Positions 31,529 to 43,740 of a stretch of 64,000 bases of DNA are shown in pieces; position 1 is the stretch's first letter; each line of letters begins with the position of its first letter. Made by a program: the position numbers and the translations under genes. The notes under the pieces were generated by a model. The model worked only from the letters and a program-made list of their open reading frames with translations. It had not been told where the DNA came from and made no database searches. Origin of the DNA: Chalciporus piperatus (taxonomy: Eukaryota > Basidiomycota > Agaricomycetes > Boletales > Boletaceae); the NCBI GenBank assembly GCA_038093975.1, contig JBBPTG010000086.1, forward strand, positions 50,870 to 114,869, given 5' to 3'.

Positions 31529-34474
31529 GAGGGAAGAACTGAAAGCGGAGTGGAAACACTGGAGTATAAGAGCCCCAATTTGAATCGTCAACACCTACGC
31601 GGACGTGTACACGCGAGAACCGGGGAAGGCCCAGGGACAGAAATTTTGAGGATAAGTGGAATGGACACAACGGTGTCGGCACGCAGGGCGATGGAAGTCC
31701 GGGGGGGCTAACAACACGAGCATAGTCCGATCAGTGGGATGATACATATAAGCATGGGCAGAGAAGACGTACTCAAGGATCCGCGGAGGAGGGTCCTGGG
31801 ATAGTTCTCAATCCACTGTGCGGGGAACTAGGCCACACGGCTCGCAGAATGGTTCTGGTACGGCCTGGAAATTGAAAGGGTCGCTTCTAAAGAGAAACGG
31901 GAAACGGATGGAGATAGCTACATGGCTGCGGGGGTTGTGATAGGAAAGGCAGGTCAGCTCGAGGAGAAGGTCAGAGAAGATGCGTACGGAGTGTGCGTAC
32001 GCAACCGATTAGCCTAATACTCGAAATGACAGTGAAATGACACGTTGGTGCACAGTCCGCGGAAATCACTGGCCCATTTGCGGATTTTGTGAGAGATCCG
32101 AGATGCATAGGTAGCATGGGCAAACCAACGGAAAAACGGAAGCTCCCATCAAGGAGACGACCGACAACGCGAACGGGCTTCTCCTGGCCAATATAGTAGC
32201 AGACTTGCTACCATGTTGTGTTCCGAGCTCTGCTGATCATGTACTCGGTATCCCACTCGACATCGGCGTTCGAGTCAAGAGTCGCCAGCGTCCGAATTCT
32301 CGGCCTCGCTGGCAATACGAACGAGGTGGAGAACCTTGTAGGACACCTTCGCGGCTGCTGACGTCCACATCGGACTCGTTGCTACCCACCGCGTTTGCTT
32401 CGTTTCGACTTCTGTGGTTACTCCTCTGTCGCAGTTCTGTCTCGATTACCGCTTCAAGGCGTCTCTGAACCCCATCGAGAATGCCCGAGCCTCTGTCGAG
32501 TCCTGCAATCAAAACGTGCCAGTCAAGCGAATTCTGCGTGCAACACACGCCCGTCACAGAATCTCGTCCACTAGCATCCACTGCTCATCGCGACGACGAA
32601 TAAAGTAGGACGACTTCCATTCTGTCTTGCAAACCCATGGATCGCACCGCGAAACTGTCCAAGTTCGTCCGAACCGTCTTTGTCGATGTTCATGAGATCG
32701 GCGGAGAATACTACAACTGGTCATGGCTCACGTTTGTTCTCTTACCTCTCACACACGCATTTTTCGTCTGGCGCGGGCTACTCAAAAACAACATTTTACC
32801 AACTCTCTCGTCGCTTCGAAAAGGATCCGCAACGATGCTCCACCGCACGGCGCGGGGACCTACGTGCATTGTGTCCCTGGACAGCCTCCGAAATGTGGCC
32901 GCGGCAAATAATGCGACATTATGTAATATTGCAAGTCTCCTCCGCGGCACTCAGTCAGCGCTGAGTCGGATGAGTCGGGAACAGGACAAACTTCCATCCT
33001 CCCGAGTCATAATCAGATAAGTTTTTGTCTGCGCTATGTTGATCTCAGTTCTGCTATAGCGCGGCGAACGTCAGGGCTCTGATTGGCACATTTGCGTTCT
33101 GCATTCAATAGTACTTCTCCCCCTCCGGTCACTGGCACTGGGCCCAAAATGGGTAACTACAAATTGTTGACGCACTCCACCGAGGCCTCATTGATGCATC
33201 TCGGATCTGTGGGCAAGTGTGGCTCCAACTGACCCGAGCTATCGGGCAGGATTGTGGAGAGTAGTGAAACAGAACTGCATCACCGCCATGCACCACAGCA
33301 TACACTCAGTTGACAGGGGTTTCCTAATGAAGGATTCGCAGACGCCCTTCCTGCACGTTGTGGAGAGTGACGGCACTCTCACTTCGAAGTGCTACCAGTC
33401 ACTGCACTCCTCTTTCATCACGTACACTTTTTTGCCTCCGTTCGTTCTCAGGAGAAGTTTCGAATTGATCCCAGCGACTATTCCACGGCGTCCGTCCTCG
33501 TCAATTACAATTAATGGCGGGCATGTGATTAACGGTGACCGCCCGGCCCACCGCTGGAAATAGCAGAGTGTACCCACCACGAACCATCTATCGGGGAAAT
33601 CGATCTTTGACGGCACTTGTAGTCGTTTCCAATTCCAAAGACAACCCGCCGGAACGTCGTGAGTTCTTCTCGGACTTCTTGAGATCAACTCCCATCGTTG
33701 GGGTTCTCTGACATATAGATTTGCCGTTGATCGAACTGGGTCGGTCATTCGGATGTTGTCACATCACCATACTTATGGGATGCGCCATTTCGTTTCTCTT
33801 TAGTCGGACCAAGTGACCAGGACGTGGAATGAAAACAGCGGGCTAGTGCACTGTTACGTGCACACCTTTTGAATGAACATCGAGACGAAATCCGCATGAG
33901 TATGCATCCTGACAACGTACCGAATAACACATTGGATGGAGTATTCGAGCTCGCCCAGGATTCTTAATAATCCCACCAAAGAGCGCCGGGAGCGAGGGTT
34001 GAGCTGAGCCATCGGGACCGCAGGAACAATCGCTATAAGCCCTTTGAAGGAGACGACTGAAATGCAGGGGGACGATCATGCGGTTCCAACCGCTCAAGGC
34101 GCGCTCCTGCTATCCAAGAGCAGCACCTCAATATCTGAGCAATCATTGTGAAATGACATGTCCCTAGATTTCCAGAAGCCAATCTGCAATAGCCGCGCAC
34201 CTCAATTAACGGGCAGCCGTTGCCACTGCATAATGGTTCATAACTTCAACCTGTGGGCCGCATCTGATGGATGCGCCAGTCCTTTGTTTCAAAGCATTCC
34301 CGACGACCTACGTAGTCGATGGCAGCGAATAGCGGATTTTGCAAAAATGCATCTCTACAACGACACTATCCCAATCCCAGAAACTCAGCTAAATAGCACA
34401 ATCTACCACGGCGATCCTCGGAGACTTGGACCCGAAGAGAGTGAACCACCATTCGTGAGCTAGGGGTAATCAGA
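31529..34474. other. 2.9-kb gene-poor region
   Basis: This region lies between the MFS gene start and the SEC24 gene end. Weak candidates are: 32237-32581 (minus, 114 codons); 32637-33020 (plus, 127 codons, one hydrophobic stretch); 33392-33748 (minus, 118 codons, containing VIDEDGRRGIVAGINSKLLL); and 34158-34463 (plus, 101 codons). None matches a family I know and none has a convincing splice partner. The MFS promoter should lie in the first few hundred bases. Confidence 0.4.
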
Positions 34475-37400
34475 TCAAAATCTAGACTTGTAGCAGAGAA
34501 CGAAAGACATGTACGTACCGCAGCATTGATTTGTTTGTGAACGAGACAAAGGTCTGTGAGGAAGGTGGATCAGTAAAGCTGGAAGCCTCATCTGATTGAC
34601 GACGTACGATCGAGATAAGACATCGCGGCATTGTTCTGATCCTCGACGAGCATATCGCTGAACTCTATCTCGAACCCGTCCATATTCTGACGGACCACGA
34701 ACATCTTTGGTACACGTCCACGTTGAGCATAACGGTGCCCAAGGATATATTGAGCTTGTCTAGACAACCGAGTGTCCAGCATGGGAAGTTCCGTCTACAA
34801 TCACGTTGAGTATGGCTCATTAATGTGCCATTAAAAAACTGACCATATTGTTCGCATCCAAGGCGTAAATATCGTCAACACCAAATAAATCTAAAAGGAT
34901 CTGGGGCGAGACGCTCGCGCCGACCCAGAAGATCGTGAGTTCTTCGTTGTCTATCGTTCAATACATCAGTCTCCATCGTGGATAAGCGCAGGGAGCTTGT
35001 CACAGATACCAACCTATGAGATAGACGCCATGACCTTCCATGAACATGTGGCTGTCTCGCATAAGCGATGGCAGGTTCACATGGCCAGTGGTGGGGTCTG
35101 GAAGTGCTGTCTTATCGTCTAGGTCATGAAGGGCTAGAAGGCGGGGATAGAGGTGCTGCATCGTGCTGCGGACGCTCATAGAAAGCATCTTCTGCGCATA
35201 GTAGTTTCGAACGTCCGCGGAAACATTACGTCCTGTATGCAATCATGAGTCGAAATCCCTGTCAAACAGCGACAGAACTAGCCTTTGAGGGGTTTGCATT
35301 TGTTTATCGCCAGAATATAAAGTGGGAGTGCTCGGAAGGCTTCCGGTATTATCAACTGAGACACATGTCAGATATGTCCGGTGGTCAGGAGTTGATCTGC
35401 TCACTTGTGATGGCGCTGTGGCCGCTGCACAGTTCCGCCTGTATCCAAGTAAAAGCGATGAACAGTTATCTGTCAGACCTTCTCGAATCTGGGCCAAACG
35501 TCGTGAAGACAAGCTCAACATCGCTGTTCGGAACGTAAGTTACCGAATCATCATTGATCTCGAAGGGAATATCTCACCGTCTCGCACAAGGTGGCACATC
35601 ACGGCGTCCATATCGGCGTAGCGGAAGACGTTGCCCGCTAATGCTGAAACTTGCAAAGCGAGATTGGATGTCCGCACTCTCCGTTGACCATCGATGGTTG
35701 TATAGAGGACCGCACATTGCAAGTATGCATACTGGCGCTCGTCTAAGGACCGAGAATGTTCGATTCGTGCAGAGATGGCCTTGTCGGAATCTAGGACACC
35801 AAGCGCCAGGTCTGTGGGCGAGCGTTCTTGGAAATTCCCGTAGTATTTTGATACCCGGAGACCTTGGAAAAACCGAAATGTGAAATCGAGGTAGGCCTAG
35901 GACCACCAACGAAGCAACCTTACCATGAGAACAACGAAGGCGCATTACACAGCTGAATCCAGTAGTTCGCGTAACCAACCTCCTAAGCTGCGATGCCAAC
36001 ACAATCTGATCCCGGGAAGGGTTATATCGAGGATGGAAAAAGAGCTCTCCGCCAGTAGTAGAAGAAACGATACCTGTGCATGCTGTGTCAGGCTTCGTCA
36101 ACCGAAGGTCAAAGGAAGGATCATACCGATAGAGCCAATGTCGATGGTTTTGCTCATTCCCAAAAACATGCTCACACCGATTCCTTCATCAGAACATTCT
36201 TCGGCGAGATCACGCCATGTCTGTACACGAGGAAGGAAGAAAGTACACTCTTTGTCCGTTCCGTAAACTTGCGTCTCGTCAGTTATGGGCTGCAAGGCAC
36301 CGGGCCCAATTGTGGGCATCGTGCACTGGAACACGACGATATGACCGCCTCGGCCAGCCTATGTAGATATTATAAGTTTCCCTTCCGAAATAAAGCTCGC
36401 TTTGCGCACCAGAGAAGCCAGTCCAGCCACAAGAGCACCGCCGAGACACGATTCCCTCAAAACAGTTTGACTATGCCGTTCTGGTAAGGAACTCAGCAAG
36501 TTCTCTACCACTGTCCTACCGGAATCTTTGAGACGACAGCCGATTCCACGTCAATATCATACGCACCGTGACTCCCATGGATCAACAAACAACCCTTTGC
36601 GTAGAGGGACGAAAATCTCTTCCAGATCCGCAACAACTAGTTGGTTCGCTTGGAGGAGCTCTCCCTAGAGAATAGTTACACGAGTTCGGCCCAGCATTCA
36701 GGATAATCCTTACAGACAAATTGTAAAAATGAAGCGTTTGGTCAAATGTAAGAATCCCAATTTTGCATCCCTGGGGAAAGCAGGGCTCGAATGTTGATCC
36801 GTCCGACGTAGTACCTCCATACAGGATGTCCAAGAGAACACTGCAGGTAGACTGAAGGAAACCAGACTCCACAGCGCTGATAGAAACATCCAAGGCAAAC
36901 AGATAATGCAACGGCACTGGCTTGCGCGGAGTGGCAGGTGGTGGTTCGGGCGAGAAGTAGGTTGGGTCTATCCTGGGCAAAGGGGGTGGTGCCCAGTACT
37001 CTTCCATTTCAACAACAAAATCGACAGTTCCCTTGTTCAACTCGGGACGATTGGCATGGTCCAAGCGCATGAAATTGGCATCCAGATTGCTGAAATAGTC
37101 CTGCGAAACTAGGCCGTCGTTGACCTGTGAGTCCACGGAATAGTCAGAGGTGGGGCGGACCTTCCGTTTCGTGAGAGCACAAGTTACACTTCCATTTGGT
37201 ACCTCCGGAGACCCAAGTACACCAGGGATTGATGTATCCCCTACACTGTGCACACCGTGCAGGACCACTTGGTCCGCAGTCGACAACGGGAATCGGCTCC
37301 TCGCGAGGGTCAAGATCGACGAATGGTTGTAAGACTACCGCAAGGGGTATATCACATTCTCGGGCGAGGTGCGTTGAGTTGGGTAGGTTCCAAGTCGTGA

Positions 37401-37909
37401 CACGTATATGCTTTGGATTCGAGTTCCCTTGAGCGCCAACACATCAGCTATCCGAGAGCGCGAATTATGTATTTCGGACATGGGAAGGGTAAGGTGAAAA
37501 CGCTTGGCAGTTCAAAATGTCTCCCGGACGAATACCCGGTTCATAGAAGCAACAGTTGTATTCTCACCTTGATCAAAGGCAACAAAGTCCGTCGTGGACA
37601 GAGGTGGACTGTTTCCTGGTAACGTCATGTACATGTGCTTCTCCCATGTTTCCTTGTCAGCTTCTATGGAGTCTATTGGAGACGGAATCTGACTGGGGTC
37701 GATACGGGCACGTAGACCTGTGAACGCCATTGAGTTATGAATATGGGTTGAGAATGTGCCTCGACCTGCCTCTGTAAGGCTCTCCGGCACTATGTGGAGG
37801 TTGTGGTATGTGTTGGAGCGGCATGTGGGCGTGGAGAGTGTCGAAGTCGTGGCAGAGATTGGAGAGAACGAACGATGCTCATTTGCTGAGGATACGCCCA
37901 GCGGTCCAA
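34475..37909 (-). CDS. SEC24: COPII cargo-adaptor Sec24 family protein (5' end unresolved)
   Basis: Many exons on the minus strand encode the Sec24 domains in order. First comes QIPSPIDS and [16 protein letters not shown]. The zinc finger at 37255-37175 (CAQC and CNLC around GYINPWCTW) follows, then the sequence runs over a 52-bp intron (37160-37109) into [20 protein letters not shown]. The trunk reads [20 protein letters not shown] and [16 protein letters not shown]. The helical and gelsolin parts include [29 protein letters not shown] and VYLI, and the end is [26 protein letters not shown]. Sec24 pairs with Sec23 in the COPII coat and selects ER cargo. The N-terminal Pro/Gln-rich part and the start codon could not be placed; sequence before 37909 (towards 38120) does not stay in frame. 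The last exon probably ends at the TGA at 34475. Confidence 0.85.
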
Positions 37910-38160
37910 CTGATACGCCAGTGTTATTGCCAAATCAAGACTGCTGCGTGTTTGGCAACACCCTTGGATCCTAACAAACCACAAACCCCTGGATTTCATC
38001 ACCAGCAGGGACGAATTCATGTCGGTAGATCTAAGTACCAGCTTATACAAAATCCGAGAACCTTCTCCTTCCCACCAGGACAAGTTAAAGTTCAGGTCCG
38101 CGGTGCTGTTCATTGACATACTTCGCGTACACGCGTCGGTGTCAGTTATCGATTGATGCA
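37910..38160. other. unresolved 5' part of the SEC24 gene
   Basis: The missing N-terminus of SEC24 must begin here, but the expected Pro/Gln-rich sequence is not visible. An ATG near 38120 opens a frame NSTADLNFNLSWWEGEG of unknown kind. Confidence 0.3.
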
Positions 38161-39528
38161 CTACAAACGCGCATCGACCACTTCTTCGTCCCACATGCTC
38201 CAGACGAAGCCCTGATTGGGGGGGACCCCAGACTTGACAACCTCCTCGTACGCCCTCTTCACGTTCTCTGCCCCAAAGACTCTGCGAATCGTAATGCCCC
38301 ACGTCCTGCAATCCTTCATGAGCCCAGACCACGCATGGGTTTGAAGCTGCGTAATCTCTTCCACAGAAAGCTGCTTCCGACGTATCGCAAGCCACTCTGG
38401 CATGAAGAAACTCTCCAGCGTGGTTGGAGCTCCCTTCGAAGAGAAGTCATTCGTCGACCATTTTGATGCCGCGGAGCTTTCCGAGGCCGGTGACAGATTG
38501 GTAAGGCCCAGAGCAATGGAACCGAGGAGATCGGACTTGGTAGCAGAAAAGTGATTGAATATCTGAACGTTCAGGCTCTCGTTGCCTGCGACGTCAATGT
38601 AAATCCACTTCTCCCCAGGTGTCGTCATTACGGCCGCGTTTTCAAACCCGTCGTACTCCAAGACATGCTCGTAGAGACGGAGTCTCTTGGTGAACTCGAC
38701 GTTCTTCTTAGACGTGAGCCCGACTACCTGTCTCAAAGGACCATTGCTACCCGAGCTCGTAGCACTGCGTTTGCGAATGAGGTATGCCAGGCAAAATGCT
38801 GTCTTGGCTGACGCAGAAGATATGAGAATTCGAGTTGCTCCTCCACGATATTGCGAAGAGTTAATCCAGTCTTCGCACCAGAACGAAGTCCAGAATAATG
38901 GGCGGTACAACATTGTAAGGTCCTCTACCTCAGGGGACGGATCGTACAAGGGATCTGCCGAACACCTGGTAATTTGATTGTAAGGTCTTCTGTCTAAAAA
39001 CGATGAGAAGACGCCACGTAACCCAACAATGGAACATACCTGCAGGGAGGTGGGGTCGAGAAACATAGAATGCATGTCGATGGACGTCGGACGGCGAAAT
39101 CGAGAAGACCAGGTACCGCGCAGGTGCAAAGTAACCATACACTCGTTCACCGACTGAGATTCCGGGATGGGTTGAGACGACAATGGTTCCAAATCCCCAC
39201 ACTGGAGTCACACCGTGAGTGTTTGAGAAGACAGCTGTCTCTGGGTTCAGAACTACCGGGGCCTCGTGGAAGTCGAAATACCTACGCCAAGGTCCTTCCG
39301 TGTCAGATTATCCCAAAGCGAGAATCAAACATACCGGAAGTGAGGAACCTCGCCGAGTGCTTGGTAGGTGACATTGTTGGCAGAGTATCCGAAGCGCTCG
39401 ACTTTGATTTGGACGTAATTGGCGGGTAGTATAGCGGGCACAAAGGATTTCGCCAGAACTGCGGTGTTAGAATCTTGTCCAGAAGAACGACGAGGATGGC
39501 AAAGAGTGATGTTAGAAATAGTGCTCAT
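38161..39528 (-). CDS. DUF2855 family protein
   Basis: Three exons (39528-39335, 39281-39040, 38993-38161) give 422 residues. Landmarks are NYVQIKVERFGYSANNVTYQ near the N-terminus, VWGFGTIVVSTHPGISVGER, YGYFAPARYLVF, then LYRPLFWTSFWCEDW and TRILISSASAKTAFCLAYLI, and VVGLTSKKNVEFTKRLRLY. This is the DUF2855 family, distantly like zinc-free medium-chain quinone oxidoreductases: a GroES-like N-terminal half and a Rossmann-like half. No function is established. It lies downstream of nothing obvious and is transcribed in the same direction as SEC24, whose start is close to its end. The ATG used is the second codon pair of the open frame; the upstream GTG is not a start. Confidence 0.85.
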
Positions 39529-39965
39529 GGTCACTTTCGAAGGTGGAACACGACGGCATGTAGACCATGATCAAGGTCCCCGCCAACATATGCCAAAATC
39601 CCACAAAGCATATACTGTGTTCTCCGACAGTCTATTAATATTCCATTCTACGATAGTACGATTCCCAACAAGTGCCTGTGAGCTGCAGGGACTGCAAGGG
39701 AACCCGACCAGGATACAATACATGATACAGTTTCAATCTTCATCAACACCTCCTTAAAAAGGCCCAAAGCTTGGAGTCAGAATGGAGTAAGGAAAGGGGG
39801 AGCAAGAATTCGAAGGAGTCAAAGTCCAAAGGGTCCAGACATCGAGGCATTTTTGACAACAAGAGTGCAAACATGAGACCTTACTGTCTCTTAAATAAAC
39901 AAATAAAAACCTCATCAGCCCTTGACCCGGCGTATTGGTGCATATATCGATGCGACAGGATTTTT
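39529..39965. promoter_or_regulatory. promoter region of the DUF2855 gene
   Basis: This spacer separates the DUF2855 start from the stop of the first seven-helix gene. No gene or repeat is visible. Confidence 0.4.
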
Positions 39966-41544
39966 CTAATAAGGAGGTTTCTTGAACTCGTCGCTGATGA
40001 TTTGCGCCTCAGGGTCGAACTCATCCCCGTTGACGAGTCGTCCTGCAGCATCATATTGGACGTCCGGTGCGTGCACGAAAGAATCCATCTAAACCCAGTT
40101 ATCAGCATGGTCGCCAATATTCGGGAAACATGGAGACCAACCTGGATGTGTACGGTCTCGCCCTTCTTGACCTCGATGGGCTGATTAGGATACGTGTGCT
40201 GAGGGGTTCGGAATGCCATGGCTGAACTAGCAGATGTACTGTTCGCGGAGAGAAGTGTCCACGGATGGATTGTGTAAATCTGGAGCTACGGACCTCAAGA
40301 ATTCGGGGCGCTCGGGTGTGAAGTTCGTCAGTCTGCGGACCACTCGAGATGCCACGATCTGATCAAAATCAGTTGGATACAAAATGGTACAATGTGGGCG
40401 CTTACGGTGGATGCAATTGCAGCAGGAACGTTTGCGATGATCGACATGACCGCATTCAAGTTGAGCAACATGAAAATCTAGCATAAGTCGCGTTAATACA
40501 ACAGTGCGGTGGTAAATATCAGTTTGTTACCGTTGCAAGGAGGTTGGCCAAGAATCTAGAAGTCCACGAATCAGCTCAACCAACAGTGCATTCAGGCGCC
40601 TGTCCGCGCACTTACGCGATAATGAAGTAGATCAACCCATCACCGAAGATGAGTGTGATGAGTCTGGAGCGACCACTAGCAGGGAAGGCCAACTTCCAGC
40701 CAGTCAAGCATAAGACAACGAAATCGAACGCCATGGAGTAGATAAATGAAATGGCGAGGATTTCGCTGTTCGTGGACGTGATGACACATGCGCCGTCCAT
40801 CCAAACCGCCTTCAGGAGAATTCCTATAAAAAACGTTATACGCATATACTCACTCTATATTTAATGATGATGACACACCATGGAGCAGGAACGACCAATG
40901 AACGAGGATAATGACGATAAGAAGGCCTACGATATATCTATTTTGCGACCACACGGCCATTCTAAGGAACGACGACTTGAGATCACGACCATATGGTCGA
41001 TCTTATTAACTTACGTTCGGATCGAGAGGTTGATGCTTGCCAACCCAACCGCAGAGTTGCCAAGGAGCTGGTTAAAAGTATACAGAGCCTGACAGTTGAC
41101 TTCCGTTGTGACGTTGAGAGCAATGGCACTAGCAGGAGCTGGTTGACATCATGGAGGTAGCAGAACCCAGCATCCCACTTACATTCCAATCATGGCAAAT
41201 AGCAAACAGTAGCGACCCGCGAAGTAGAAAGTCTTTGGGAGGACATGGTTGAATGACCGCTGATTCAAAGGAGATGATCTTACCAAGGGCCATTTGAATT
41301 TTTTCTTTCTCGTGATAAACTGCCAATCGAAGTCGAACGACGTGACAAACTCCCATCTGAAGGGCGTGTCAAACGAGCATATATGCGCGGATGCGCCCAT
41401 GTACTTACATGTATAGGCCCAAGAGGGCATGCATGAAGTTATTGAATGCCGCTGCAAATGAAGCTTTTTAGTTTGGATCATGCACAAAACTACACACACA
41501 CCGGCATCAGTATCTATCTGCGTTGGAGACAGCCAGTCAACCAT
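39966..41544 (-). CDS. seven-transmembrane fungal protein, copy A
   Basis: About ten short exons begin MVDWLSPTQIDTDA and continue AAFNNFMHALLGLYMWEFVT, SFDFDWQFITRKKKFKWPL, TFYFAGRYCLLFAMIG, NVTTEVNCQALYTFNQLLGN, MAVWSQNRYIVGLLIVIILV, then exon 40837-40613 with GILLKAVWMDGACVITSTNS and FIYSMAFDFVVLCLTGWKL. A hydrophobic pair FLANLLATIFMLLNLNAVMS and IASTIVASRVVRRL follows, and a soluble tail ends DEFKKPPY. The layout suggests seven membrane helices with a cytosolic tail. I know such proteins only as an agaricomycete multigene family without assigned function; receptor-like or transporter roles are guesses. Copy B lies head to head at 43741-45422 and shares most of the quoted motifs. Confidence 0.8.
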
Positions 41545-43740
41545 TGCCAGTTGAGCGTCAAGCGGGCGTCCTTGGTGGGTCGATCGGTTGGAGGGGGGAG
41601 AAATAGAGTGGACGATAGATTAGACGGGACCAGACTCCCTTTTAAATAGCTTGCCGGCGTTTGGCCGGGGTCGTCTGCGTGCCAATCGCGACCCTTAGGC
41701 TGAGAAAAGGAGGGCAAGTGCCTTTTTGACGTGTACCTGCCATATCTGTCTAACAGCGCTTCGCTCGTACTCCAAGAATTTCCCTCGCGCGGTCATATTT
41801 GATGACTAGCGCGATGATATGATGGTAAATCTCGTTCGCTACTGGTCCACTTTGGGGGTGCGGTGTCCAGTGAACCAAGGCTGCGGACGTGTAAATGAGG
41901 GATGTTGCATGCTGACGGAACGAACGCAACAAATTAACTCAGTTGCCCAACTTGAACCTCCTGGTTTGGAGACTGGAGTTGGTGAGAAAAGCGACTTCCA
42001 AGTTGACTGCTAGGATCTGTAAAGCAGACGTCGCTTGACGACTCGGGCTCTCTGAATTTTGAAAGCTTTTGCGAGCCTACGCGAGGGGACTCTGCCAGTG
42101 ATTTTTTGCTCTGATTGGACCGGAACACCGTCGTACGGCACTTCCCCTGAAATTCCCATTTACTTATATTCTGCTCACTGATGAGCGGCTAAGTTTACAG
42201 ATAAGTTCGATGAACACCACTTATAGCTAGGTACTAACAACGACGCACCGTATAATCTCTATTAATTAAAGTAAAACGACCAGATGCCAGACGCACCTTC
42301 TTTCATTCCAATTGGTCTCTTACAGTTACTTACTTCCACTTTTCGAGTTGTCGAACGGCTGTGCACCGTACCAAAAATGGGCTGACCAAACAATGGGCGC
42401 ATCGGGGTCAGTTGCTCACCATGTCTCAGTGTCTGTCTCCCTTCCAAGTTCAATAAAATTTCAACAGGTGTACAAACTTGAACGGGCACGAAGTTCGACG
42501 GGTTGCAGCTGAGCTCGTTACAATCTCTAGGTATCATGTGCCTTGCGTCCTTGTCATCTCCGTCTCACAAGTTCTTCTCTGTCCCAGAGTAGTCGCAGCA
42601 TTCATTCAGAACGAGACTTGTTCATACACATGATTCAACCCGCTTTGGCGTCTTCCCTTTCGCATGCAGTGATTTGATCATCACTCTCTTCCCTTGATCG
42701 GCCTTCAGTGAGCAAGAGTCATGGAAACTCGACGTCGTACACACCTCGTGATGCCAGTCTTTCCAAATCCATTCAAGGAGAGAAGCTATGACAGTTGCGG
42801 AGCGTCAATGTCTTTCGCTCGTTCACCTGTGGTTCGAATGCAGTCGGCTCGGAAGTCCGATCAATGATACTTGCATATTCCTTCCAAATTCGATGAGACC
42901 ATCATGTTTGTACATCTCTGGCAAGGTCGGGGTCTAGAGTAGAGTCATGAATGCGTGTAACTCGAGCACCAGCGGGATGAGTGGCAAGTCAACGCACCCT
43001 TCGGTTCTTTCCGTTTGTCAAGCTAAGGTTTGGACGTCTGAAACCTGATCTGTTTAGTAGATCCGGGACTGTCTCCTTCCACGAGAGCATGCGAGAGCAT
43101 GTCGTTCAAGGCCAACAAGAGGACCATCTAGTCTCTCATTTTGGACGCGTTGAAGTCATACGGAAAGCGGAGATTACGTTTCTTGTTAGAAGATCAACTA
43201 TCGGCGAAGCTCCGAGGCATGATCGCGACGCCTCCGGACTCCCAAGCGTCCAAGTTGCGTTAATGTCGAGAGAGGAGGAATCGTCCGTAAGTCAAGTCCG
43301 TTGCTTGCGGGGAGGCTTCAGTGTATATCATGGAAAGGAATTTTCAGGAAGCTTCCTTTGGGGTATGACCCCAAATTCAGCCCCAAGGTTTGTAGAATTC
43401 GACACCAAAGACCCTGATCGGATATCAGTTGCTCATTCCGCTTTTCTGTTTGTCCACAGGCTGCTAAGCGAGTCGGGGCACGGCCTATCATTGAGGTCAC
43501 GGTGTGTAGCATCGCCGCGAGTTCTGCTTCCTTGGATCGAGGTCTTTTCCCGTCTCCATCTCCGTCGACGAACTTGACGGACATAGAAGCTTTGAAGGGA
43601 AATTTACGGGGATAGGTGACGAAGAGTTTTAAACTCGACATGGAAACCAGCCTGAGGCTTTCCAACCCTCTTTCCATTCCTATCTCGAGCCACTCCCACC
43701 ACACGACTACTCTAGCATACTAACACCTCATTCGTTCAAC
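41545..43740. promoter_or_regulatory. 2.2-kb divergent region between the two seven-helix genes
   Basis: Both paralogues are transcribed away from this region. It contains one unexplained open frame of 198 codons (42981-43577, plus) that I cannot assign. No Pol III gene, TATA box or repeat was recognised. Confidence 0.4.

Noticed and set aside
31529..31760. Possible secondary-metabolite cluster around the MFS transporter
   Set aside because: No biosynthetic enzyme or cluster regulator lies next to it. The thioesterase relic is 26 kb away and broken.
42825..42850. GGTTCGAAT-like T-arm sequence suggesting a tRNA
   Set aside because: No acceptor, D or anticodon stem could be paired with it on either strand.
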